From: Clostridia bacterium
GTDB lineage: Bacteria > Bacillota > Clostridia > Oscillospirales > Acutalibacteraceae
Assembly (NCBI GenBank): GCA_900766585.1
Contig: CAAFVV010000030.1
Coordinates: 1-64,000 of the forward strand
Direction of reading: 5' to 3'
Length of the DNA stretch: 64,000 bases
The translations under genes were made by a program, and so were the position numbers. Shown in pieces: positions 57,470 to 64,000 of this stretch (position 1 is the first letter of the stretch; the number at the start of each line of letters is the position of its first letter). The notes under the pieces were generated by a model. It made no database searches. It was not told where the DNA came from and saw nothing but the letters and a program-made list of their open reading frames with translations.

Positions 57470-58388
57470 ACCACCACTCCTCACAGCTGTATAGCTTTTT
57501 CACTTTACATGGATGTGACCGCCCCTGGAGGACGGCGATGGACGAAAAAGCGCCATCCTCCAAAAGCGTGTACACCGCCCGGCGGCGGCAAAGCGCGGCG
57601 GCGCTGTCCGCGTGTACGGAGGCGATGACCGCCACGCCGCACTGCATGCTCTGGCGGATCGCCCCGATCTCCTCCGGACTGCCAAGTTCATCCAAAAGCA
57701 CCACATCGGGTGCCAGGCACCGTATCGCCTGCAAGATCCCCTCCGCCTTGCCGCAACCGGACAGCACGTCACAGCCGTGCAGGGTGTCAAGCCCCGAAAG
57801 CTCTCCGCGCTCATCTACGACAGCTACCCGCAGCCCGGCGCCGTTCACCGGATCGGCAAGCTGCCGCGCCAGATCGCGCAGCAGACTGGTTTTTCCGCAC
57901 GCAGGTTCACCGGCGATGAGCAGACTGTGCGGCCGCCCATCGGAAAACAGGGTGCGGACCAGCTCGTCTGCACACCCCTCATGCGGGCGGGCGATCCGCA
58001 GACAGAGCGAGGTGATGCGCCGAAACGACCGCACCTGCCCCTCCTGCGTCACCGTTTCGCCCGCCACGCCGCAGCGGCAGCCGTTGGCGGCGCGGATAAA
58101 CCCCTGCCGCAGCTCCTCCTCATGCGCATGCACCGCATAGCCGCACAGGCGCAGAAACGTATCCTCTACCCCTCTGCGGTCGCACTGCACCAATGAATCC
58201 TGCGGGTCGCGGCTCAACCGGCTGTCGGTGCGCAGATACCGCACCCCCTCCGGAAGAGAGAGCAAAAGCGGCGACTGCGTCCGCATGCGTATCTCCTGCA
58301 CCCGCGTCCGGTCGGCTTCGGGCAGATACTGCAATATGTCCTTCCACGCGGGGGTTATTCCCTCGATTCCCTGTAAAAACGCATCCAT
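57213..58388 (-). CDS. spoIIIAA: Stage III sporulation protein AA, with out-of-frame C-terminal extension
   Basis: SpoIIIAA is a secretion-type ATPase that powers the SpoIIIA-SpoIIQ channel. Walker A GEPACGKTSLL (160-170), Walker B VVLLDELGSPEE (229-240) and the arginine-rich CRRRAVYTLLE are intact. ATG 58388 follows GAGGTGAGG. Family members end about at VKKLY (residue 300). Here no stop follows; the frame runs on to residue 391 over the first 257 bases of spoIIIAB, with Gly/Arg-rich sequence that looks like a shadow of spoIIIAB codons. A lost stop codon or a sequence error near 57480-57500 are both possible. Confidence 0.88.
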   Translation of the reverse strand: MDAFLQGIEGITPAWKDILQYLPEADRTRVQEIRMRTQSPLLLSLPEGVRYLRTDSRLSRDPQDSLVQCDRRGVEDTFLRLCGYAVHAHEEELRQGFIRAANGCRCGVAGETVTQEGQVRSFRRITSLCLRIARPHEGCADELVRTLFSDGRPHSLLIAGEPACGKTSLLRDLARQLADPVNGAGLRVAVVDERGELSGLDTLHGCDVLSGCGKAEGILQAIRCLAPDVVLLDELGSPEEIGAIRQSMQCGVAVIASVHADSAAALCRRRAVYTLLEDGAFSSIAVLQGRSHPCKVKKLYSCEEWWYACGGNGAFPHRRRAVRILGGGTAEKAGHGACGDTAVDPLYGDGVPLSRRAADRDVGRVRGTAGAAGADVFEGGGRERCPAAAAE

Positions 58389-58445
58389 ACTTGTCCTCAC
58401 CTCGCTATCATGCTATGCTTGTCACCCTGCGGTTTAGAACAGCAT

Positions 58446-58495
58446 CAAAAAAAGAAACCCGTTTTTCTTCCGGCTGAGCCGGGAGAAAAACGGGT
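58446..58495 (-). terminator. Terminator of the EamA transporter gene
   Basis: Arms ACCCGTTTTTCT (58457-58468) and AGAAAAACGGGT (58484-58495), extended by an inner CCGGC/GCCGG pair, form a long stem. Leftward they are followed by TTTCTTTTTTT (complement of 58446-58456). Confidence 0.85.
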
Positions 58496-58516
58496 CGGAG
58501 GTGCAGAAAAATAGGA

Positions 58517-59428
58517 TCAGCGGTTGACCTTACGTTTGCATATATCGGCGGGGAGCTGCGCCAGTATCACAGCGATAAACATAAACGCACAGCCGATATA
58601 TTCGCGGCCGGTCAGCCGCTCGTGCAGGATGACGGCGCCCGCCAGCACGCTGAACACCGATTCAAGCGACAGCAGCAGTGACACGACCGTCGGGTCGGCA
58701 TCCTTCTGCGCCAGAATCTGCAGTGTATAGGCGACGCCGCTTGAAAATACGCCGACATACAGGATCGGACCGATGCACTGCCCGATCGCCGCCCGGTCCA
58801 CCGTTTCAAACAGCAGCATACCGGCGCCGGAGAGCAGCGCCATCACCGCGAACTGGACGCAGGACAGCGCGATACCGTCCATACGCCCTGCGAAACGGTC
58901 TATCAGCAGAATGTGCACCGCAAAGACCAGTGCGCAGGCGAACACATAGGCGTCCCCCGCTCCGATCGTGAAATTTTCCCGCACGCAGAGCAGATACAGC
59001 CCGACTACGGCGGCAGCCACGGCGATCCAGACCGGCAGCGAAGCCCTTTTATGCAGAAACAGCCCCAAAACCGGCACCAGCACGATATACAGCGCCGTGA
59101 TAAAGCCCGCTTTGCCCGCCGAAGTGTCCGAAAGCCCCGCCTGCTGGAGATACGACGCCGCTGCAAGCGCAGTGCCGCAGCAGACGCCGCCCAGCCACAG
59201 CGCCTTGCGGTCGGTCGGCTTTTGCGGCGTCGACGCCGCCGTTTTGCGGCGGGCAAGGCGGAATAGGCAAAGGATCAGCAGCAGGACGAAAAAGGCCACC
59301 ACGGAACGCAGAAAATTAAACGTAAACGGGCGGACAAAATCCGTGCTGACGCTCTGCGCCACAAACGCCGTGCCCCATATGGCGGCGGCGAGCAGTGGAA
59401 ACAACGTATGGCGGACGCGGGAATTCAT
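58517..59428 (-). CDS. EamA/DMT family transporter
   Basis: This 303-residue protein has ten transmembrane helices in two EamA repeats. LLAAAIWGTAFVAQ and DTSAGKAGFITALYIVLVPVL belong to the first, SSGVAYTLQILAQKDADPT and LHERLTGREYIGCAFMFIAVI to the second. Such transporters export amino acids or metabolites; the substrate is unknown. ATG 59428 follows GAGGTG. It lies 15 bases behind folT and probably shares its transcript and riboswitch. Confidence 0.9.
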   Translation of the reverse strand: MNSRVRHTLFPLLAAAIWGTAFVAQSVSTDFVRPFTFNFLRSVVAFFVLLLILCLFRLARRKTAASTPQKPTDRKALWLGGVCCGTALAAASYLQQAGLSDTSAGKAGFITALYIVLVPVLGLFLHKRASLPVWIAVAAAVVGLYLLCVRENFTIGAGDAYVFACALVFAVHILLIDRFAGRMDGIALSCVQFAVMALLSGAGMLLFETVDRAAIGQCIGPILYVGVFSSGVAYTLQILAQKDADPTVVSLLLSLESVFSVLAGAVILHERLTGREYIGCAFMFIAVILAQLPADICKRKVNR

Positions 59429-59443
59429 GGGAGATAACACCTC

Positions 59444-59974
59444 TTATGTTTCGGACAGAAGTTTTTGCAGACGCTCCGGCAGGCGGACGGCGAACAGCGG
59501 GAGCAAAACGGCGATCTCCACCGCCATCATAATCAGAAATTGCGGCAGACGGGTGGAGAGATACACGAAAAACCCCTTGCTGGTCTTCGCGGTCAGGGTT
59601 ATCCACAGAGTGTTGAGCAGCAGCGAGCAGACGATCTGCTTGAACACCACCGCCGTAACTACACGGAGCGGCGAGCGCTTTTTGTGCCATGCAAAGCCGT
59701 AGATCGCGCCGGTCAGCGCCGCCGTGAGGGTATAACCCGGGAAATAGGCGCCGATCGGGAACAGCAGCGCGCCGATCAGATCGGCAAGCCCTCCCGCGAG
59801 CGCGCCGCCGACCGGACCGAACAGCACGCCCGAAAAGGCAATCGGCAGAAAGCTGAAGCCGATTTTCGTCACGGGCGTCTGGATCGACAAAAAGCGGGAC
59901 AGCACGACAGAAAGTGCAGTCAGCAAAGCGAGCACAGCCAGCTTCACCAGAGAATAACGGGTTGATTTTTTCAT
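59444..59974 (-). CDS. folT: Folate ECF transporter substrate-binding protein FolT
   Basis: This 176-residue membrane protein has about six helices and is an S component of the energy-coupling factor type. VTKIGFSFLPIAFSGVLFGPVGGALAGGLADLIG (about 33-66) is the family core that binds the AT module and vitamin. AAFGAYFPGYTLTAAL-type (here PIGAYFPGYTLTAAL) follows. FolT imports folates with the shared EcfAA'T energising unit encoded elsewhere. ATG 59974 follows AAAGGAGTG. The THF riboswitch ahead of it confirms the folate assignment. Confidence 0.92.
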   Translation of the reverse strand: MKKSTRYSLVKLAVLALLTALSVVLSRFLSIQTPVTKIGFSFLPIAFSGVLFGPVGGALAGGLADLIGALLFPIGAYFPGYTLTAALTGAIYGFAWHKKRSPLRVVTAVVFKQIVCSLLLNTLWITLTAKTSKGFFVYLSTRLPQFLIMMAVEIAVLLPLFAVRLPERLQKLLSET

Positions 59975-60025
59975 CAATTGACACTCCTTTCCATCCGACC
60001 GGTATGCCGATGGCGAGCGTCGACA

Positions 60026-60130
60026 CCACAGCGGGATGCGGCTCATATACCGCGGCGATCTGCGATCACCTTCGTTCGGCGGACAACTCCCCGTTCCGCC
60101 GACACTTGACGCACATGAACCTACTCTGTT
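60026..60130 (-). promoter_or_regulatory. Tetrahydrofolate (THF) riboswitch upstream of folT
   Basis: Read leftward from 60130, the sequence carries the THF riboswitch features in order: AGAGTAG, a GCGTCAAGTG segment, a stem with GGCGGA and TCCGCC arms around ACGGGGAGTTG, then CGAACGAAGG, a CGCCGCGG stretch and a GAGCCGCATCCCGCT close. This is the class found in front of folT in Clostridia and Streptococcus. THF binding would lower folate uptake. It ends about 50 bases before the folT start; whether control is by termination or at translation start is not clear. Confidence 0.88.
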
Positions 60131-60137
60131 TTGTATC

Positions 60138-60166
60138 AGCATACCACGCTGCCCGGAGTTTGTAAA
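60138..60166 (-). promoter_or_regulatory. Promoter of the folT riboswitch transcript
   Basis: Read leftward, TTTACA (complement of 60161-60166) and TATGCT (complement of 60138-60143) are separated by 17 bases. The expected transcript start is at the first bases of the riboswitch. Confidence 0.75.
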
Positions 60167-60204
60167 TACCCCGCGCCGACTTTCGGAAAAATGCAGAATA
60201 CGAC

Positions 60205-60232
60205 TTGAAATTCGGGAAAAATTAGGTATAAT
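60205..60232 (+). promoter_or_regulatory. Sigma-A promoter of the phosphoglucomutase gene
   Basis: TTGAAA (60205-60210) and TATAAT (60227-60232) with a 16-base spacer lie 90 bases ahead of the ATG at 60323, back to back with the folT promoter. The leader has a short hairpin (CCGTCTGCC...GACGG) but no known motif. Confidence 0.8.
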
Positions 60233-60322
60233 AAGACTAGATATCCTCCGTCTGCCATGTGCCGACGGAAGATGCCCGTGCCATAAAACGGCAATCCCAT
60301 TTCAGAAAGGAAAGCAGCCTGT

Positions 60323-62044
60323 ATGGAGTCTTCTGTGAAAATGATGTATGACCGTTGGCGCGAACGCGCCGTCGAGGATCCCGACCTGCAGCGGGAGCTG
60401 GCGGATATTGCCGGCGACGAGGAAAAAATCCGTGACCGGTTTTACCGTTCTCTCACCTTCGGGACGGGAGGACTGCGCGGCGTGATCGGCGCCGGGGAAA
60501 ACCGCATGAATATCTATACGGTGCGCAAGGCGACACAGGGTCTTGCCAACTACCTTCTCGCGCATTATACCGATTCCGCTGCGGCGATCTCGTATGACTC
60601 GCGTATCAAATCTGATCGTTTTGCCCGCGAGGCCGCCTGTGTGCTGGCGGCAAACGGGATCACCGTATATCTTTTCGATGAGCTTGAGCCGACGCCCGTC
60701 CTGTCCTTTGCCGTGCGCGATCTGCATTGCCACGCGGGCATTATGGTCACCGCCAGCCACAACCCCTCCGCCTATAATGGCTACAAATGCTACGGCGCGG
60801 ACGGTTGCCAGATGACCGACCACGATGCCGACGCCGTGACGGCATGCATCGCACCACTCGACATCTTTGACGATGTGCGCACCGCGAATTTTGAGGAGGC
60901 GCTGGCAGCGGGTCAGATCCGCATGATCGGGCGCGAGGTTGTCGATCGGTTTCTCGCCTGCGTGGAAAAGCAGCAGGTCAACGCCGGCATCTGCCGCCGT
61001 GTACCGCTCAGCGTGATCTATACGCCGCTCAACGGCACGGGCAACAAGCCCGTGCGCGAGATTCTGCGCCGTATCGGCGTTTCCTCGGTGACGGTCGTGC
61101 CGGAGCAGGAGCTGCCGGACGGTCGCTTCCCCACCGCCCCCTACCCGAATCCGGAGATCCGCCAAGCGTTCGAGCGGGCGCTCGCCCTTGCTGAGACGGT
61201 AAAACCGGATCTGCTTTTGGCGACAGACCCCGACTGTGACCGCGTCGGTATCGCCGTCAAAGAAGGTGACAGCTACACGCTGATGACCGGCAACGAGGTC
61301 GGCTGTCTGCTGCTCGATTACCTGCTCTCCTGCAAAGCGTCAGCGGGAACCCTGCCCGATAATCCCGTTGTGGTCAAGACCATTGTCACATCGGATCTTG
61401 CCGCCCGTATTGCAAAAAAGTACGGCTGCGAGCTGCGTAATGTGCTGACCGGATTCAAATATATCGGCGAACAGATTGGACGTTTGGAAAAGGAAGGGGC
61501 GCCCGAGCGGTATATTCTCGGCTTTGAGGAGAGCTACGGCTATCTTGCGGGCACCTATGTGCGGGACAAGGACGCAGTCGTCGCCTCCATGCTGATCTGC
61601 GAGATGGCGGCTTACTACAAGGAGCAGGGCAAGGATCTGCTGCAAAAGCTCAACGACCTGTACGTCGAACACGGGGTGTACCGCCACATTCTGGTCAATG
61701 CCCAGTTTGAGGGCGAACAGGGTATGACAACCATGCAGAAGATCATGGATCAGCTGCGCGAGCAGCCGCCGAAAACCCTGAGCGGGCGGAAGGTCGTCGC
61801 CACCGCCGATTATCTGCGCTCTGTCATGACGGATCTCGTGCACGGCAGGCAGATCCGGATCGATCTGCCTGCCTCCAATGTACTGTCCTTCTCTCTGGAG
61901 GGAGGCGCATCGATCATTGTCCGTCCCTCCGGCACCGAGCCGAAGATCAAGGCGTATGTCACCGCGACAGGCGCTACGGTTGCCGAAGCCGATGCGATGG
62001 CTGCCGATCTTCGCAAAACTGCCGAGGATCTGCTGAAAGGCTAG
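60323..62044 (+). CDS. Phosphoglucomutase / phosphomannomutase
   Basis: This 573-residue enzyme of the alpha-D-phosphohexomutase family interconverts glucose 1- and 6-phosphate. FGTGGLRG (46-53), the phosphoserine loop TASHNPSAYNGYK (Ser145), the metal loop ATDPDCDRVG, the sugar loop FEESYGYLAG and the phosphate loop RPSGTEPK are all present. Its length is that of PgcA-type enzymes of Firmicutes. AAAGG stands ahead of ATG 60323. The next gene follows after 15 bases. Confidence 0.95.
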   Translation: MESSVKMMYDRWRERAVEDPDLQRELADIAGDEEKIRDRFYRSLTFGTGGLRGVIGAGENRMNIYTVRKATQGLANYLLAHYTDSAAAISYDSRIKSDRFAREAACVLAANGITVYLFDELEPTPVLSFAVRDLHCHAGIMVTASHNPSAYNGYKCYGADGCQMTDHDADAVTACIAPLDIFDDVRTANFEEALAAGQIRMIGREVVDRFLACVEKQQVNAGICRRVPLSVIYTPLNGTGNKPVREILRRIGVSSVTVVPEQELPDGRFPTAPYPNPEIRQAFERALALAETVKPDLLLATDPDCDRVGIAVKEGDSYTLMTGNEVGCLLLDYLLSCKASAGTLPDNPVVVKTIVTSDLAARIAKKYGCELRNVLTGFKYIGEQIGRLEKEGAPERYILGFEESYGYLAGTYVRDKDAVVASMLICEMAAYYKEQGKDLLQKLNDLYVEHGVYRHILVNAQFEGEQGMTTMQKIMDQLREQPPKTLSGRKVVATADYLRSVMTDLVHGRQIRIDLPASNVLSFSLEGGASIIVRPSGTEPKIKAYVTATGATVAEADAMAADLRKTAEDLLKG

Positions 62045-62059
62045 AAAGGATCGAGACGT

Positions 62060-63472
62060 ATGCAGAGTATTCACTATCCTGTTTGCGGCAGAAAGATCGA
62101 CGAGGTCGCCACGCAGGAGACACTGAATAAACTCATGACTCAGTTGGAAAACTGGCAGCAGGGTCCCGGTGTGGTCGGAACCCTCAACCTCCATTCCTGC
62201 TGGGGAACGGCATCGGTGCTGGAACGCCGCTATGAGGGCGAAACCGTCATGCTGTTTACCACTCTGTCGGAACTGATACGGCAGCTGTACAACCGCACGC
62301 GTGATCCGAAATGGCGTGTGATGGCAAACAGCATGGCGGCGCATGTGCTCTATTTACAGGATACGAGCGGCGGATTTATTCATGCCACGGCTGAATTTGA
62401 GCCGACGTTTGACACACGCGGCTGTCCGATCCATTTTTTCAATCCCATTCTGACTTTGTGTGATTATTATCGCTGGGAATATGCCGATGAGGATATTAAA
62501 GCGCTGATCCCCGCTGCAATCGACCGCCAGTGGGAATGGTCGCTCAACAGCGGGATATGGAAAAACGGCAACGGACGGTTTCATCCTCTTACGCATCCCG
62601 GCTGGTGCGGCGTGACCAATCAGGACCTGACTGCTGTTGCTGCCGTTGCCGCATCTGCCAAGCTGTTCAGCACCTGGGAGCGCTACGTGCAGTATGCCAA
62701 ACCGGCGCTCGATTACATCCTCTCCCCTGCATATTATTATCCTGAGATCGGTCTGTTTGAACGCGGCGACGGCGTTAATTTCGCCGAACGGACCATGTAT
62801 TATGCCCACATCATCCGTGCGCTGCAGCGCATCTGGGAGAACACGGGAGATCAGCGGGCCTTTGACGCACTGGACAATGTGTCCGGGCATCTGTTTGATG
62901 CGGTCTTCGTCGGCGAGGATGGTCTGACCTATTTGGCGCGCGGTGCGCAGACTGATCCTGTGGATAAAACAAAGGTACTCGGCTGGGATCACAGTGCCAT
63001 CGCCTTTGAAGGATATCCTGAATTGATCGGCTATATGAAGGATTGGGCAAAGCGCCACGGGGATGATGAGCGGATGAAAACCGTAGAAAGGCTGTACGAT
63101 ACGGTTGCCGCCTATGTATTCACCGACGGCAATATCCCGATGGGCGTGTTTAATACCAATCCGCTGTTTTCGATTGTATCCAGTTCGTGCTGTACCACGT
63201 CGAGTCACTGGGCGCTGTACATAGTGGAACGATTGGGCGAGCAGCTTAAGTCCCCGCAGCGTGTGCAGCTTCCTGCCATTCACCGCACACTGCGCAATAT
63301 GACGTGGAAGCAAAACGGACGGCTCTGGGCGGTCGAAGAAAACGGCGTGCGCAAGTACGGCGGCTTTTCACGCTATCCGGCGGGCATCACCGTCGGACCG
63401 GAGGAAAAGCCGGTTTGGGGAAGCTTTGATACGCTGGAGAATTGTGACGTGTTGGAAATCGTTGACGCCTGA
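62060..63472 (+). CDS. Putative six-hairpin (alpha/alpha-barrel) glycosidase-like protein
   Basis: This 470-residue soluble protein without signal peptide is made of repeated helix pairs. HFFNPILTLCDYYRWE (about 124-139) and AERTMYYAHIIRALQRIWENTGD (about 240-262), with many aromatic residues, suggest the (alpha/alpha)6 barrel of six-hairpin glycosidases, epimerases or lyases. A family was not identified; it may belong to an unclassified group near the AGE or GH127/GH88-like folds. It directly follows the phosphoglucomutase gene and shares its transcript, so cytoplasmic handling of an oligosaccharide or sugar is plausible. Confidence 0.6.
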   Translation: MQSIHYPVCGRKIDEVATQETLNKLMTQLENWQQGPGVVGTLNLHSCWGTASVLERRYEGETVMLFTTLSELIRQLYNRTRDPKWRVMANSMAAHVLYLQDTSGGFIHATAEFEPTFDTRGCPIHFFNPILTLCDYYRWEYADEDIKALIPAAIDRQWEWSLNSGIWKNGNGRFHPLTHPGWCGVTNQDLTAVAAVAASAKLFSTWERYVQYAKPALDYILSPAYYYPEIGLFERGDGVNFAERTMYYAHIIRALQRIWENTGDQRAFDALDNVSGHLFDAVFVGEDGLTYLARGAQTDPVDKTKVLGWDHSAIAFEGYPELIGYMKDWAKRHGDDERMKTVERLYDTVAAYVFTDGNIPMGVFNTNPLFSIVSSSCCTTSSHWALYIVERLGEQLKSPQRVQLPAIHRTLRNMTWKQNGRLWAVEENGVRKYGGFSRYPAGITVGPEEKPVWGSFDTLENCDVLEIVDA

Positions 63473-63500
63473 GCGGATGAAAACCGTATATATCCAAACA

Positions 63501-63534
63501 AAAAGCCGTGCCAGAAAAGGCACGGCTTTTGTTT
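63501..63534 (+). terminator. Terminator after the glycosidase-like gene
   Basis: AAAAGCCGTGCC (63501-63512) and GGCACGGCTTTT (63519-63530) pair fully around AGAAAA, followed by GTTTT. It may also serve leftward. Confidence 0.9.
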
Positions 63535-63673
63535 TGCAAGAGCGGAGACGCTGAACCTCATAATATCCGCTGTTTCTCCGCAATGCGGACTACGCCAAAC
63601 AAAATGCAGCTGAATCCTTTCGTATCCGGTCCCGCGTTAATGCGATGCAGTCGATTGACACCCGATTAACGCA

Positions 63674-63709
63674 TTATCCGGCGGAGGTGTAAAAATCTCC
63701 GCCGGATAA
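63674..63709. other. Stem-loop ahead of the permease stop
   Basis: TTATCCGGCGGAG (63674-63686) and CTCCGCCGGATAA (63697-63709) pair perfectly around a T-poor ten-base loop. It is placed where the terminator of the leftward permease gene should be, but no T-run follows. GCGTTAAT/ATTAACGC repeats lie beside it. The rest of 63535-63718 shows no gene. Confidence 0.5.
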
Positions 63710-63718
63710 AAGTCGATC

Positions 63719-64000
63719 TTATTCCGTTACTTTCTTTTTGTAGAAGAAAAAGCTGATCGCCATGATCACCACAAAGACGATCATGTAATAGACAACACCC
63801 ATACCATGGGAAAACACTGCCGCCGTCATCATGAAGAGACAGCTTAAAATGCTCAAAATGGGAAAAACAAACCGCTTGACCGGATGGAGATTTTTCTCCT
63901 TGACCATCATCATGATCATGATCGGGATGTAGATGCCGTAGATTGTGATAACCGGCAGCTCGGACGAATCAAACTGGAAAGAACCGAACCAGCATGTCGG
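63719..64000 (-). CDS. APC family amino acid permease (C-terminal part)
   Basis: Only the last 93 codons are inside the window; the gene continues beyond the right edge. Two to three hydrophobic segments are seen: VITIYGIYIPIMIMMM, FPILSILSCLFMMTAAVF and VVYYMIVFVVIMAISFFF, ending in a basic FYKKKVTE tail. The layout GVV.YMIVF.VIMAI after a short SHGM loop fits the last helices of clostridial APC permeases. The substrate cannot be told from this part. Confidence 0.65.
   Translation of the reverse strand, partial: PTCWFGSFQFDSSELPVITIYGIYIPIMIMMMVKEKNLHPVKRFVFPILSILSCLFMMTAAVFSHGMGVVYYMIVFVVIMAISFFFYKKKVTE

Noticed and set aside
1..64000. tRNA, rRNA or CRISPR array
   Set aside because: No tRNA-like cloverleaf, rRNA stretch or regularly spaced repeat array was recognised on reading; a covariance search would be needed for certainty about small RNAs.

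Overview
The window comes from the chromosome of an endospore-forming, GC-rich member of the Clostridia, most likely an Oscillospirales/Ruminococcaceae-type gut anaerobe (lineage inferred; the sequence itself shows a cotJ locus, a complete spoIIIAA-AH operon, a BofC-like protein and the clostridial nusB-xseAB-ispA-dxs-tlyA-nadK-argR-recN block). Start codons are often GTG or TTG behind strong Shine-Dalgarno sequences. No rRNA, tRNA or CRISPR array was recognised.

Left edge (1-1400): the end of an integrative element (first codons of a replication-initiator-type protein, inverted and direct repeats) abuts the spore-coat operon cotJA-cotJB-cotJC and has cut off the 3' third of cotJC. 1480-5340: a promoter drives a compact three-gene set, an EctB-type diaminobutyrate aminotransferase, a sugar-transfer-type ATP-grasp protein and a MATE exporter, which looks like a small make-ligate-export locus of unknown product. 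5350-8660: a membrane glycosyltransferase, a BofC-like protein, a DUF952 gene with an operator-like palindrome over its promoter, an MBL hydrolase and rpmB. 8790-10690: promoter, rpsB, tsf and terminator. 10730-18760: TrmO; then a leftward run of DUF368 (PopT-type lipid carrier flippase), a CotH/lamin-tail lipoprotein, cca, a radical SAM protein and a four-helix protein; then a DUF421-DUF4363 pair.

18760-24050 is the most accessory-looking stretch. rlmD ends in a shortened version of a C-terminal tail and is followed by AT-richer single genes (GNAT, NUDIX, GNAT, unknown). Directly behind two of them lie degenerate copies of the rlmD 3' end. The stretch closes with a Xer-type tyrosine recombinase preceded by a perfect 16-bp-arm palindrome.

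24060-42090: two overlapping FAD enzymes, a second DUF421 protein, aldose epimerase, CorC-type and AEC membrane proteins, rarA, a cysteine-rich clostridial protein, gap, a two-component system beside an ABC-type permease and membrane-fusion adaptor that lack an ATPase, an O-antigen-ligase-type protein and a lipid kinase. 42117-53106: one leftward housekeeping block (DacF-type peptidase, recN, argR, nadK, tlyA, dxs, DUF212, ispA, xseB, xseA, a TsaD paralogue, nusB) for isoprenoid precursors, DNA repair, NADP, RNA modification and antitermination. 53214-58388: an Asp23-family gene and the spoIIIA operon, which builds the mother-cell part of the feeding-tube channel; spoIIIAA has lost its usual stop and runs out of frame over spoIIIAB.

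58440-64000: an EamA transporter, the folate ECF substrate protein FolT under a clear THF riboswitch, phosphoglucomutase with its own promoter, an unassigned (alpha/alpha)6-barrel-like protein, and the C-terminal end of an APC permease cut by the right window edge.
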